This document shows, one piece after another, positions 8,299-17,261 of a stretch of 64,000 bases of DNA. The notes under the pieces were generated by a model. It worked only from the letters and a program-made list of their open reading frames with translations. It was not told the origin of the DNA and searched no databases. This DNA comes from Clostridia bacterium (GTDB lineage: Bacteria > Bacillota > Clostridia > Christensenellales > CAG-314): NCBI GenBank assembly GCA_900769665.1, contig CAAGHL010000006.1, positions 3,877 to 67,876 of the forward strand. Reading direction: 5' to 3'. Position numbers and translations under genes: made by a program. How positions within the stretch are numbered: position 1 is the first letter of the stretch; each line of letters starts with the position of its first letter.

Positions 8299-11200
8299 CT
8301 ACTTTGTTTGTATCTTTTGCAAAAATTCCGTCATTGCGGCTATCAACCGCTCCTTTTGCAGAAAATCCGTCGATACAAACTGCACTCCGTAGCCGCCGCT
8401 CATGGGTGTAATGCGTTCGGCGTCGTCGGAAATAGCGTCGAAAACCTCCTTGCGCATCATCTTTTCGCGGTTGGCAAAGGTCAGCTCCCCCTTGCCGTAC
8501 TTGACGGTCACTTTGCTTATGCCTGCGTTGTTGGCAAGCAGTTTGACCCGTGCCACCACAAACAAATTTGCGGCGGTTTGCGGCAGTGCGCCGTACACGT
8601 CGACGATTTGGCGTTGCAATTTGTCGATGTCTTCCGCCGTGGGACAGGACGCCAATTGTTGGTAGAAGTCCATGCGCTCCGTCTGCGAAGGTATGTAGGT
8701 TTCCGGCGCAAACGCCTGTATGTCGATTTCCACGTCGGTGTACAGCTTTTGCTCGGGCTGCTTGCCGCGTAGTTCGTCTACCGTTTCCTTCAACATGCGC
8801 GCATACATCTCGTAACCGACCTTCATCATATGCCCGTGCTGTTCCCGTCCGAGGATGTTGCCTGCGCCGCGGATTTCGAGGTCCTTCATGGCTATTTTGA
8901 AGCCGCTACCCAGCTCGCTGTACTCCGTAATGCCTGCAAGGCGTTTGTACGCCGTTTCGTTGAGAATTTTGTCCTGTTTGTACAAAAAGTATGCGTAGGC
9001 AAGGCGATTACTGCGCCCCACTCGTCCGCGAAGCTGATACAACTGCGACAGGCCGAGCTTGTCCGCGTCCACAACCACAATGGTGTTGGCGTTAGGGATA
9101 TCTATGCCGTTTTCGATAATCGTGGTACACACAAGCACGTTGAAATCGCCGTTGGCAAAGCTAAGTACGGTGTCTTCCAGTTGTGTTTCGTCCATTTGAC
9201 CGTGCGCCACTACTATGTGCGCTTCGGGGACAAGTTCCGACAATCTGCTTGCAAAGCCGTCGATAGTTTGCACTCGGTTGTACACCACGTACGCCTGTCC
9301 GCCGCGACCGAGTTCACGCTTGATTACGTCGGCAAGCAATGCGTCGCTTTCCTCGGAAACAAAAGTTTCCACCGCAAGGCGTTCGACGGGCGGCGTTGTG
9401 ATTGTGGAAATATCCCTAATGCCCGACAACGCCATATGCAGTGTGCGCGGTATGGGCGTTGCCGACAGCGTAAGCACATCCACGCTTGTTTTGACTGTTT
9501 TTATCTTTTCCTTGTGTTCCACACCGAAACGCTGTTCCTCGTCGAGGATAAGCAAGCCGAGTTTGTCGAATTTGATGTCCTTGCCGAGCAACCTGTGTGT
9601 GCCGATAAGTATGTCCACCTTGCCCTCGGCGACATCCTTGACGATTGCTTTTGTTTCCTCTGCGGTACGGAAGCGGTTTACGCACGCAACCTTGATGTCG
9701 AAGTGGGACATGCGCTCGCGGAAAGTATTGTAGTGTTGCTCCGCCAAAATGGTAGTAGGCGCAAGCACCGCCACTTGGTAGCCGTTGCTGACCACGTCGA
9801 AGGCGGCGCGCATGGCAACTTCCGTCTTGCCGAAGCCGACGTCGCCCACCAATACTCTGTCCATAATGCGGTCGGACATCAAGTCTTGCTCGATTTCCTG
9901 TTGGCAACGCACTTGATCTTCGGTAGCCTTGTATGGGAAGTACTGCTCGAACTCCTCGTCGAGGTACTTGTCTATGCGGTAGCGGAAGCCGCGCGCCTTT
10001 TCACGCTCGGCGTACAGCTTGAGTAGGTCGATGGACATGGCTTTGATGCCTGCCTTGACCTTGGTCTTGACGTTAGCAAAGTCCGCTCCGCCAAGCCTCG
10101 ACAGCGTGGGTGCCTCGCCGCCGGAGTAGCGCGAAAGCATGTCGGAAGCGTCCACGGGCACGTGCAAACGGTCGCCGTTTTTGTACAGCACGACGATGTA
10201 GTCACGTTCCGAATCGCCGATTTTTACCTTTTCGATACCCTCGCACAAGCCGATACCGTGGATTTCGTGCACCACGTAGTCGCCCTTTTCCACCGACAAA
10301 AACGCTTGTCGTTTGGTTTTGCGCAAGTTGGTTTGTTTTACACCTCGTCCGAGGTCACGCGCGCCGACAACGACTAATTTGTTGGTATGCGACACAAAAC
10401 CACGCTCGAGCGGCATAGGCAGCACCAATCCGTCGCTTACGCCGTCAACGTAGTCGGTTTGCTTGACAAAAACGTGTTTCTCGGCAAGTTTTTCCGTAAC
10501 GGGTTTGATGTCCTCGGTTGACAGCATAAACACGATTTGGTAGCCGCCACGCTTCCAGTTGGCAACGTCGGTGACAAGTGCGTCCTCGGCGTTGGCGTAG
10601 GTGGGCAGTGCGCCAGTCTTGAAGTTGAAGATGGCTTGCGGTTGGAAAAAATCACTACCGTATGGCAAAGTTTGTAACGAAAGTTGCTTTGTCGACAGTT
10701 TGAACACGTCGCTTGCCTCGCGCAAACATGCGTGGTGGGCGGCGGAGATTTCCCCTGCTTTGACAAGGTTGACCACACGCTCGCGGTGCTCGTCGGCAAT
10801 AAACTTTACGCGGTTGGACAACAGTTTCGGCTCGTCCCACACCACCAACGTGTCGTCGGGTAGGTAGTCGGCAAGGGTGGAAGAATGGACAAACGGAGTC
10901 AGCCACGAGCTGTCGGCAACACCGTCGGCGGCTGAAACTTGCAACTCGGACATTATCTCGGCAAGGCGACTTTGTGCGTCGGACGACAGCTTTGCCTTTG
11001 CCACGTATTTGCCCACTTGCGCAAGTTTGTCGGCGGCAAGACCTTCCGTTTCGTACAGCGGATAGACGTCGAACGCTTCCACCGGCGTTGTACCGCCGTC
11101 CTCGGAAACCTCGACGATTTTTTCCACTTCGTCGTCCCAAAAGTCGACTCGGTAACGCTTGCCGAAAGGCATGCTGACTTCCAATATGTCGCCGCGCACG

Positions 11201-11709
11201 GTAAACTCGCCCTCGCCCTCGATGGCGTCCACACGCTTGTAGCCACATGCAACAAGATTGCGACGGAGCAATTTGCCGTCGTAGCACACGCCCTTGACCA
11301 CGTCGAAAGCGTCGGCAACAAACTTGTCGCGAGGCGGATACCACTGCATCAACGCGTCAATACACGTAACCACCACGGACACGCCGTGACTCATACGATA
11401 CAATGCGGCGTTGCGGTTGTACACCACGTTTTTGGAAAATCCACGCTTGTACAACAGTACGTCCTCTCGGTGAGGCAGGTAAACCGCGTCCCCTGCGCAC
11501 AGGCTTGCCATGGCGCGGAAAATGCGCTGTGACTCCACGTAGTCGCTACATACGTACAGCACGGTGTGTTCGGTAGAAGCAATAGCCGCAAGAAGCGGTT
11601 TTTCGTTTGGTTGCACGCCGAAAGCCGCGACAAAATCTTTGCCACGGGTGTCAGCAAGCAAGTCATGATAGGCTTGCGTATGGGTGATTTTATCTAACAG
11701 AAACTGCAT
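8299..11709 (-). CDS. mfd: Transcription-repair coupling factor
   Basis: 1136-residue Mfd, the ATP-driven translocase that removes stalled RNA polymerase and recruits UvrA to template-strand lesions. UvrB-homology region at the N-terminus, RNA-polymerase-interacting CarD-like domain at about 466-525 (VEKGDYVVHEIHGIG), Walker A GDVGFGKTEVAM near 626, DEEQ box near 724, helicase motif VI QLRGRVGRSNR, and the C-terminal TRCF domain (QTERMDFYQQLA). Length matches the family. The ATG at 11709 has a GGAG site 5 nt before it and is preferred over an in-frame TTG five codons upstream. Transcribed alone. Confidence 0.97.
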   Translation of the reverse strand: MQFLLDKITHTQAYHDLLADTRGKDFVAAFGVQPNEKPLLAAIASTEHTVLYVCSDYVESQRIFRAMASLCAGDAVYLPHREDVLLYKRGFSKNVVYNRNAALYRMSHGVSVVVTCIDALMQWYPPRDKFVADAFDVVKGVCYDGKLLRRNLVACGYKRVDAIEGEGEFTVRGDILEVSMPFGKRYRVDFWDDEVEKIVEVSEDGGTTPVEAFDVYPLYETEGLAADKLAQVGKYVAKAKLSSDAQSRLAEIMSELQVSAADGVADSSWLTPFVHSSTLADYLPDDTLVVWDEPKLLSNRVKFIADEHRERVVNLVKAGEISAAHHACLREASDVFKLSTKQLSLQTLPYGSDFFQPQAIFNFKTGALPTYANAEDALVTDVANWKRGGYQIVFMLSTEDIKPVTEKLAEKHVFVKQTDYVDGVSDGLVLPMPLERGFVSHTNKLVVVGARDLGRGVKQTNLRKTKRQAFLSVEKGDYVVHEIHGIGLCEGIEKVKIGDSERDYIVVLYKNGDRLHVPVDASDMLSRYSGGEAPTLSRLGGADFANVKTKVKAGIKAMSIDLLKLYAEREKARGFRYRIDKYLDEEFEQYFPYKATEDQVRCQQEIEQDLMSDRIMDRVLVGDVGFGKTEVAMRAAFDVVSNGYQVAVLAPTTILAEQHYNTFRERMSHFDIKVACVNRFRTAEETKAIVKDVAEGKVDILIGTHRLLGKDIKFDKLGLLILDEEQRFGVEHKEKIKTVKTSVDVLTLSATPIPRTLHMALSGIRDISTITTPPVERLAVETFVSEESDALLADVIKRELGRGGQAYVVYNRVQTIDGFASRLSELVPEAHIVVAHGQMDETQLEDTVLSFANGDFNVLVCTTIIENGIDIPNANTIVVVDADKLGLSQLYQLRGRVGRSNRLAYAYFLYKQDKILNETAYKRLAGITEYSELGSGFKIAMKDLEIRGAGNILGREQHGHMMKVGYEMYARMLKETVDELRGKQPEQKLYTDVEIDIQAFAPETYIPSQTERMDFYQQLASCPTAEDIDKLQRQIVDVYGALPQTAANLFVVARVKLLANNAGISKVTVKYGKGELTFANREKMMRKEVFDAISDDAERITPMSGGYGVQFVSTDFLQKERLIAAMTEFLQKIQTK

Positions 11710-11745
11710 AAATTCTCCGACCAAACGCGCGATGACGTGTACACG

Positions 11746-11766
11746 CCACCTAACGTGGACAAGTAG
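11746..11766 (+). repeat. Mini-hairpin repeat, CCAC/GTGG form
   Basis: CCAC-CTAAC-GTGG followed by ACAAGTAG: a 4-bp stem with a CTAAC loop. The same loop with different but still pairing stems occurs at 15113, 47526, 47714, 47965, 57299 and 60985. Here it lies between mfd and the membrane-protein gene. Confidence 0.6.
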
Positions 11767-11986
11767 AGATATGTTACCCTTGCTACGTGAAAATTGGTAA
11801 ATTTACATAAATAATCTGCATATATCAATAAACTATTATCGCTTATTGTCACCATACGACTATGCGTACTCACGTTTTCACTTTTCAATATTATCGGGGT
11901 GTTGGCGGTCAGGGTAACGGTTACTTACACAAGCCACTACTGTCACCTGTAACTACGTTGTTTCCAACTTGCGTTTTGCGTACATA

Positions 11987-12496
11987 TCACTGCGCAACTT
12001 GTTGCGCTTTGTTTCCATTCAACACCAATATGTCCAACACTATTGCCGCAACACTCAGCAGGAACGTCACGTAGAAGAATACGTGGAACAACGGTTTGAG
12101 TAGAGACGAATCCAACATGCTTACCAACGACAAAAAGCCGTACGCCAACGCTTGTATTATGTTTAGCACCAGCATTGCCACTGCACGATTTTTGTTGCAA
12201 AAGTATTGTCTTGCCGACAGCACCGTTGTTGCAACGGTAGTGCCTACGTGTGCAAAAAACACGGGTAACAGCAACGCTAACAGCATTGCTGCGGCAATCG
12301 CAAACCCAAATGCATTAGCGGCCGCCGAGCTATCGGTATCGCCGTCGCTTGTTCCGTCCCCTCCATTGCCGTCATCGGGCGCAGGTTGCACTATCGGTCC
12401 GTCGCCTACGTACAGACACACGATGGTAGCAATTGCAACGGCAAGCATTACGCATGCAAGTATAAACGAGACAAGTTTAAGTGTTTTGTTTGTCAT
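11987..12496 (-). CDS. Small integral membrane protein, four predicted helices
   Basis: 169 residues with four hydrophobic segments (about 6-28, 63-87, 102-125 and 135-158). The linker between helices 1 and 2 is acidic and low-complexity (DDGNGGDGTSDGDTDSS), probably outside the cell. I do not recognise a family. The ATG at 12496 is supported by a strong GAGGAGG site; an in-frame extension upstream lacks one. The stretch before it (to pth) is short, so it may be co-transcribed with pth from the promoter near 13330. Confidence 0.7.
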   Translation of the reverse strand: MTNKTLKLVSFILACVMLAVAIATIVCLYVGDGPIVQPAPDDGNGGDGTSDGDTDSSAAANAFGFAIAAAMLLALLLPVFFAHVGTTVATTVLSARQYFCNKNRAVAMLVLNIIQALAYGFLSLVSMLDSSLLKPLFHVFFYVTFLLSVAAIVLDILVLNGNKAQQVAQ

Positions 12497-12643
12497 TGCT
12501 TTTCCTCCTCTGTCCAAAGACCGATCGTCTTGCTTTGCCTGTGCCGACCAAATAAGTCGATAGCTCACGTATGTTTTCCAAACAAGGTACACCCGCCGAC
12601 TGTCGGGATTAACCGCTTACTTTACCGAGACGCAACGTTCAGT

Positions 12644-13207
12644 TTACTTTTTGTTGTGTTTTTGCATGATTTTGTCAAAATCTTCACCGTCGACAAACTC
12701 GACAATGGCTTGCGCCGCACTGTCGATGACTGCGTCGAGCACGGCACGATCATCGGGGGTAACTTGCGACAATACGTAGTCTACAAGCGCCATTGGCGTT
12801 TCCTTTTTGAAACCAACCCTGACGCGCGGAAAATCCGTTGTCCCTATACGCTCCACAATATTTCTCATACCGTTGTGCGTACCTGCGCTCCCGTCCTTGC
12901 GAAGTCGCAAACTACCCATCGGTATATCCACGTCATCGTACGCCACAAGTAGGTTTCCGCGCTCGATTTTGTACTTGTTGACAAGTTCCAACACGGCTTG
13001 TCCGCTTAGATTCATATAGGTGACGGGCTTTGCTATGATTACCTTTTGTCCGCCCACACGTGTATGTGCGGTTACGGCACAGCACTCGCCCTTGTTGAAT
13101 TCCGCGCCGAGTTTTTCGGCAACCTTGTCGACAACCATAAATCCGAGGTTGTGAAAGGTATTAAAATACTTTTTTTCGGGGTTACCCAACCCCACGATCA
13201 AATACAT
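12644..13207 (-). CDS. pth: Peptidyl-tRNA hydrolase
   Basis: 187-residue enzyme that cleaves peptidyl-tRNA released from stalled ribosomes. It shows GLGNPEKKYFNTFHNLGF with the catalytic histidine, PVTYMNLSG, AYDDVDIPMGSLRLR with the catalytic aspartate, and GTHNGMRNI. The ATG at 13207 starts exactly at MYLIVGLGNP and follows an AAGGAGA site; a GTG start 12 codons upstream is unlikely. Often neighbours mfd in Bacillota, as here with one membrane-protein gene between. Confidence 0.96.
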   Translation of the reverse strand: MYLIVGLGNPEKKYFNTFHNLGFMVVDKVAEKLGAEFNKGECCAVTAHTRVGGQKVIIAKPVTYMNLSGQAVLELVNKYKIERGNLLVAYDDVDIPMGSLRLRKDGSAGTHNGMRNIVERIGTTDFPRVRVGFKKETPMALVDYVLSQVTPDDRAVLDAVIDSAAQAIVEFVDGEDFDKIMQKHNKK

Positions 13208-13316
13208 CGGGTTCTCCTTGACATGCGGCAACCAAAGCCGCACCTAAACGACCGCAACGACGTATCGCAGTTGCACCAAACACGCAACCACACGCCGCAA
13301 AGCCTTTTGTAGCAAC

Positions 13317-13345
13317 ATTTTACCACATATCGGCAAAAAAGTAAA
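13317..13345 (-). promoter_or_regulatory. Promoter of pth
   Basis: Minus strand TTTACT (13340-13345), 17-bp spacer, TAAAAT (13317-13322), about 110 nt before the pth ATG. Confidence 0.55.
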
Positions 13346-13397
13346 CACTACTTACGTATGTTATGCGTACACACCGTATATTGCGATTGCACATGCC

Positions 13398-13435
13398 AAA
13401 AACGGAGCGCCGCAGTGGGCACTCCGTAATTTTTG
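13398..13435 (-). terminator. Terminator of the flavodiiron gene
   Basis: Stem ACGGAG-GCC against GGC-CTCCGT with T tracts on both sides, usable in both directions; lies 75 nt after the flavodiiron stop codon. Confidence 0.8.
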
Positions 13436-13509
13436 TATTTGTCGGAAACAACGGCAAAGGCAAACGCCGCAGTTGTTTGATGTAGTTGTAGGTAAACGCC
13501 TAGCGCAGG

Positions 13510-14670
13510 TTAGGCGCGGTTTTCTATCTCGCCGATTACGCCGTCCAACTCGTCAAAATTTTGTTGCGTCATGTGGCTACGAATACTTATCCCCTCGGTG
13601 TAAGCAATGGATTTGCTGTTTGCCAACATGCCCTTGACGATACGATCTACCTGCGGAGCCCAAGAGCCGTTTTCTATCACGGTGACCGTGCGGCGTTGGA
13701 AATTATGCTCAGTCAGCGTTTGCACAAACGTACGCATAAAGGGGAAAATGTCGTTGTTGTATGTGGTTGTTGCCAGCACGAGTCTATCGTAGCGAAAAGC
13801 ATCGGCAACGGCTTGGGACATGTCGCAACGAGCAAGGTCGTACACCACCGTTTTTACGCCGTCAGACGTCAACTTTTTCTCGATGTACTCTACTGCCTCG
13901 CGAGTGTTGCCGTACACCGAAGTGTAACAAACGCACACGCCTTCTTCCTCGGGTTCGTAACTGCTCCACACGCTGTATTTGCCTACAAAGTAGCCAATGT
14001 CGTCGACGATTATCGGCCCGTGAAGCGGACAAATACGCTTTATATCCAAATTTACGGCCTTTTTGAGCAATGCTTGCACCTGCATGCCGTATTTGCCTAC
14101 GATACCGATGTAGTAGCGGCGTGCCTCGTCCGTCCAAGTGTTTTTGTCGGCAACTTCGCCGTCGGCAATTGCACCGAACTTACCGAAAGCGTCTGCGCTG
14201 TACAACGTACCGTCAAATGCGTCGTAACTCAGCATGACTTCCGGCCAATGTACCATGGGTGCAAAAACAAACGTAAGGTTGTGTTCTCCAAGGGACAGTG
14301 TTTGTCCGTCGGCAACTACAAGATGCGCTTCTTCCGCCGTCGACGGGTAGAAATGCTCCATAAATTCAAAAGTCTTTTTGTTGCCGACAATGGTAGTTGT
14401 CGGATACTTGCTCATAAATGCGGCAATCCCTGCCGAGTGATCCGGCTCCATGTGATTAACCACCAAGTAGTCGGGCGTGCGACCGTCAAGAGCCGCCTCC
14501 ACATTGGCAAGCCACTCGTCCACAAAGTCTTTCTCCACCGTGTCCAACACGGCGACCTTGTCATCTACAATTACGTAACTGTTGTAGGACATGCCGTCGG
14601 GTACTTTGTATTGCCCCTCGAACAAGTCCACCTTGCGGTCATTTACACCAACGTACCATGTTTTTGACAT
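13510..14670 (-). CDS. fprA: Flavodiiron protein (oxygen/NO reductase, FprA family)
   Basis: 386-residue soluble enzyme of anaerobes that reduces O2 to water (or NO to N2O) with electrons from rubredoxin or F420H2. N-terminal metallo-beta-lactamase-like diiron domain with ligands in NHMEPDH (H73, E75, D77, H78), H141 in MVHWPEV, D160 in LYSADAFG and the histidine of PLHGPII; C-terminal flavodoxin domain from about residue 250 (CYTSVYGNTREAVEY). All iron ligands are present. The ATG at 14670 has an AAAAGGAG site. A single-gene unit; a Fur-superfamily-like palindrome lies upstream. Confidence 0.95.
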   Translation of the reverse strand: MSKTWYVGVNDRKVDLFEGQYKVPDGMSYNSYVIVDDKVAVLDTVEKDFVDEWLANVEAALDGRTPDYLVVNHMEPDHSAGIAAFMSKYPTTTIVGNKKTFEFMEHFYPSTAEEAHLVVADGQTLSLGEHNLTFVFAPMVHWPEVMLSYDAFDGTLYSADAFGKFGAIADGEVADKNTWTDEARRYYIGIVGKYGMQVQALLKKAVNLDIKRICPLHGPIIVDDIGYFVGKYSVWSSYEPEEEGVCVCYTSVYGNTREAVEYIEKKLTSDGVKTVVYDLARCDMSQAVADAFRYDRLVLATTTYNNDIFPFMRTFVQTLTEHNFQRRTVTVIENGSWAPQVDRIVKGMLANSKSIAYTEGISIRSHMTQQNFDELDGVIGEIENRA

Positions 14671-14832
14671 ATTACTACTCCTTTTAGGTTTTTGCCGAAA
14701 GTTGTTTTCGCCACATCGCTTACAATGACAACTTGGTTTTTCCAAACAACAACACTCTATCGCGCCTTTTTAGCCACGCTATCTTTTGCGATGTATTATC
14801 GACAAAATCCCGACAAATCTTTCAACCTTATT

Positions 14833-14861
14833 ATTATCTCATAAATTTGAAATTTTGTCTA
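14833..14861 (-). promoter_or_regulatory. Promoter of the flavodiiron gene
   Basis: Minus strand TAGACA (14856-14861), 17-bp spacer, GATAAT (14833-14838), giving a leader of about 155 nt. Confidence 0.6.
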
Positions 14862-14866
14862 TTGTT

Positions 14867-14896
14867 TTGAAATTAGTAATTATTACTATTTATAAT
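14867..14896 (+). promoter_or_regulatory. Divergent plus-strand promoter with no assigned gene
   Basis: TTGAAA (14867-14872), 18-bp spacer, perfect TATAAT (14891-14896). The next 290 bases hold no plausible ORF, so it may make a small RNA or a long alternative leader for guaB. Its spacer is almost filled by the 15-bp palindrome at 14874-14888. Confidence 0.45.
14874..14888. promoter_or_regulatory. 15-bp perfect palindrome, possible Fur/PerR/Zur-type operator
   Basis: TAGTAAT-T-ATTACTA has the 7-1-7 architecture of Fur-superfamily boxes. It agrees with the Bacillus Zur consensus (TCGTAATNATTACGA) at all but two positions and less well with the PerR consensus. It lies 12 bp upstream of the flavodiiron -35 box and inside the spacer of the divergent promoter. 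Confidence 0.5.
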
Positions 14897-15112
14897 TTCT
14901 TTTAAGAAAACGGATAATAGCAGTTGACTACTTAAATTAAAGCAGTTTGCAGTAAGAAACTTTATGTCTTTTACCGCAACCCCCTAAGAATACTATCTAC
15001 TCGCCATATTTTTTATATTTTCAATCCTCACTTAGTAACAAACGCCGCCACTTGTATTAAGCCGTCTTTGCCTTTTATACGCAAGGATGCTTTCAAGCGG
15101 ATCGCCACGTCA

Positions 15113-15134
15113 CAATCTAACGTTGACGAGTAGT
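15113..15134 (+). repeat. Mini-hairpin repeat, CAAT/GTTG form
   Basis: CAAT-CTAAC-GTTG then ACGAGTAG. Same CTAAC loop and downstream GAGTAG as the copies at 11746 and 60985, with both stem strands changed together. Sits about 55 bp upstream of the guaB promoter. Confidence 0.5.
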
Positions 15135-15190
15135 ATAGAGCTGTTCCACCTGCATTTTCAACGACAATTTGCAAATGTTGAATAAATCAT

Positions 15191-15219
15191 TTGACACAAT
15201 CGTGTTTTTTTGGTAAAAT
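15191..15219 (+). promoter_or_regulatory. Promoter of guaB
   Basis: Consensus TTGACA (15191-15196), 17-bp spacer, TAAAAT (15214-15219). Transcription would begin near 15226, giving a leader of about 107 nt. Confidence 0.8.
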
Positions 15220-15227
15220 AACCAAAA

Positions 15228-15307
15228 TTCGTCAAGAATTACTACCAAAATTCTCTTGACGAAAACAGAGTAGCCTCTTGTGAATAACTTTCGCAAGGGC
15301 TTTTTTT
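15228..15307 (+). promoter_or_regulatory. guaB leader: 5' hairpin plus terminator hairpin (attenuator or riboswitch candidate)
   Basis: A long stem (TTCGTCAAGAATT at 15228-15240 with AATTC-TC-TTGACGAA at 15249-15263, two bulged bases) is followed by a second hairpin (GCCTCTTG at 15273-15280 with CAAGGGC at 15294-15300) that runs into seven T, just before the ribosome binding site. The loop bases CTAC (15242-15245) can pair with GTAG (15270-15273), a possible pseudoknot next to the terminator. The layout is that of a leader attenuator; it does not match the guanine riboswitch or any class I know. Confidence 0.55.
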
Positions 15308-15332
15308 GTACATTTTCGCCTCGGAGGTAAAC

Positions 15333-16799
15333 ATGAATCACGACAAGATTGCTTTTGAAGGGTTGACTTTTGACGACGTACTGCTTATTCCGCAAAAGTC
15401 CGAAATATTGCCTGCATCGGTAAGTTTGCAAACACGCCTGACGCCGAATATTTACTTAAACGTGCCTATCCTTTCCGCCGCAATGGACACTGTTACCGAA
15501 GCGGAAATGGCAATTGCTTTGGCGCGCGAAGGCGGCATCGGATTCATACACAAAAACATGTCCGTGGAGTGTCAAGTTGCGCAAGTAGACAAGGTAAAAC
15601 GCAACGAAAGCGGCATGATAAGCGACCCCATCACGCTTGGGTTGGACGCCACCACCGCCGATGCGGAACAACTGCTGGCACGCTACAAAATTAGCGGTTT
15701 GCCCGTGGTGGACAAGGACGGCAAACTGTGCGGCATTGTGACCAACCGCGACTTGAAGTACCACGACGTCGACGACACCCCGATACGCAACGTAATGACA
15801 AGCAAAAACCTTGTGACAGCACCCGTAGGCACCACACTCGAAGAAGCCAAGCGCATTTTGTGGCAACACCGCATAGAAAAACTGCCCATTGTTGACGAAA
15901 ACAACCACCTAAAAGGGTTGATAACCAGCAAAGACATCGACAACGTTGTGCATTATCCCAACGCTTGCAAGGACGAAAAAGGCCGTTTGCGCGTAGGTGC
16001 GGCGGTTGGCGTTGCGGCAAACACCATGGAGCGCGTAGACGCACTTGTTGCGGCAGGCGTTGACGTAATTGTCGTAGACAGCGCGCACGGACACAGTAAA
16101 GGGATTTTGGATACGGTTGCAAAAATTCGCAACAAATATCCCGATTTACAAATTGTTGCAGGCAACATAGTGACAAAGCAAGCCGCCGAGGATTTGATTG
16201 CCGCAGGCGCAAATGCAGTTAAGGTAGGTATCGGTCCCGGAAGTATTTGCACCACTCGTATCGTGGCGGGCGTCGGCGTGCCGCAAGTTTCCGCAATACT
16301 CGACGTTGCCGAAACGGCGCACAAGCTTGGAGCATGCGTGATTGCCGACGGCGGAATAAAGTTTAGCGGTGACATCGTAAAGGCTCTTGCCGCAGGTGCC
16401 GACAGCGTCATGCTCGGTAGTCTGCTTGCGGGATGCAAGGAATCCCCGGGAGAGGAAGTCATTTACCAAGGACGTAGATTCAAAGTGTACGTCGGCATGG
16501 GAAGTCTTGCGGCAATGAACCGCGGTTCGTCGGACAGATATTTCCAAGGCGCGGTAAAAGAAGCGCGCAAACTCGTGCCGGAAGGTATCGAAGGGCGCAT
16601 TGCCTACAAGGGCGAAGTGTGCGACACCGTATACCAACTGTGCGGCGGCGTGCGTAGCGGTATGGGATACTGCGGTACAGCCACCATTGCCGATTTGCAA
16701 CGCGACGGCAAATTTGTGCGTATTACGGGTGCAGGACTTCGCGAAAGCCATCCCCACGACGTGGAAATAACCAAAGAAGCACCGAATTACAGCAAATAA
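15333..16799 (+). CDS. guaB: IMP dehydrogenase
   Basis: 488-residue enzyme making XMP from IMP with NAD+, the committed step to GMP. TIM-barrel domain interrupted by two CBS modules (about 90-205); the active-site loop GIGPGSICTTRIVAG has catalytic Cys near 306; the flap and distal site show in YQGRRFKVYVGMGSLAAM and EGIEGRIAYKG. ATG at 15333 follows GGAGG by 5 nt; an in-frame TTG upstream lies inside the terminator and is rejected. Transcribed alone, with a leader that suggests control by premature termination. Confidence 0.97.
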   Translation: MNHDKIAFEGLTFDDVLLIPQKSEILPASVSLQTRLTPNIYLNVPILSAAMDTVTEAEMAIALAREGGIGFIHKNMSVECQVAQVDKVKRNESGMISDPITLGLDATTADAEQLLARYKISGLPVVDKDGKLCGIVTNRDLKYHDVDDTPIRNVMTSKNLVTAPVGTTLEEAKRILWQHRIEKLPIVDENNHLKGLITSKDIDNVVHYPNACKDEKGRLRVGAAVGVAANTMERVDALVAAGVDVIVVDSAHGHSKGILDTVAKIRNKYPDLQIVAGNIVTKQAAEDLIAAGANAVKVGIGPGSICTTRIVAGVGVPQVSAILDVAETAHKLGACVIADGGIKFSGDIVKALAAGADSVMLGSLLAGCKESPGEEVIYQGRRFKVYVGMGSLAAMNRGSSDRYFQGAVKEARKLVPEGIEGRIAYKGEVCDTVYQLCGGVRSGMGYCGTATIADLQRDGKFVRITGAGLRESHPHDVEITKEAPNYSK

Positions 16800-16899
16800 C
16801 GCCTCGCTACGTGGCAACAACTCGGCTAATGTGAAGCAAGGACAATGGCAACGTAGTTACATCTTGAAAATTAAAGATTGAATACACATATACAAAAAT

Positions 16900-16932
16900 G
16901 GTCGCAGTTATTTAACTTGCGACCGTTTTTTG
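16900..16932 (+). terminator. Terminator of guaB
   Basis: GGTCGCA and TGCGACC arms followed by six T, about 100 nt after the guaB stop. Confidence 0.85.
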
Positions 16933-16970
16933 TTGTTGCTAATTTGGTTACTAATTGCACGCACGGCTGA

Positions 16971-17240
16971 CTATCCGTTTTGCGTGTCGTCGGTGGGTTT
17001 GTCATCTACACTTTTGGCAATCAACTTGTTTCGCTCGATCAATGCGTCTACAATTAACGACAACAAATAAACCGTCGTACTGAGAAACAAAAAGCCGAAA
17101 AACAATAGCCCGAGCACAATCATATTCGACCAAAATTTGTCTAAACTAACTATTGCACGCAGTATTATCGTAATCAAACAACAAGCCAAGCCTACAACAT
17201 TAAATATTATCAACAATTTTTTGCGTGTGTTTCTCTTCAT
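16971..17240 (-). CDS. Small two-helix membrane protein
   Basis: 89 residues: a basic N-terminus (MKRNTRKK), two hydrophobic helices (about 9-31 and 40-66) and a short charged cytoplasmic tail (DDKPTDDTQNG). No family recognised. Of two close ATGs, the one at 17240 has a GGAG site at proper distance; the ATG three codons earlier directly abuts it. It follows the secreted-protein gene by only 21 bp, so the two are probably co-transcribed. Confidence 0.6.
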   Translation of the reverse strand: MKRNTRKKLLIIFNVVGLACCLITIILRAIVSLDKFWSNMIVLGLLFFGFLFLSTTVYLLSLIVDALIERNKLIAKSVDDKPTDDTQNG

Positions 17241-17261
17241 TGCAATCATTCTCCAACGTTT

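Noticed and set aside
8830..10026. 398-codon plus-strand open frame inside mfd
   Set aside because: Mirror of a complete, conserved Mfd protein; composition is not protein-like.
13561..14667. 368-codon plus-strand frame opposite the flavodiiron gene
   Set aside because: All diiron and flavodoxin motifs are on the other strand.
15191..15332. Guanine riboswitch upstream of guaB
   Set aside because: The conserved three-way junction core of purine riboswitches is not present.
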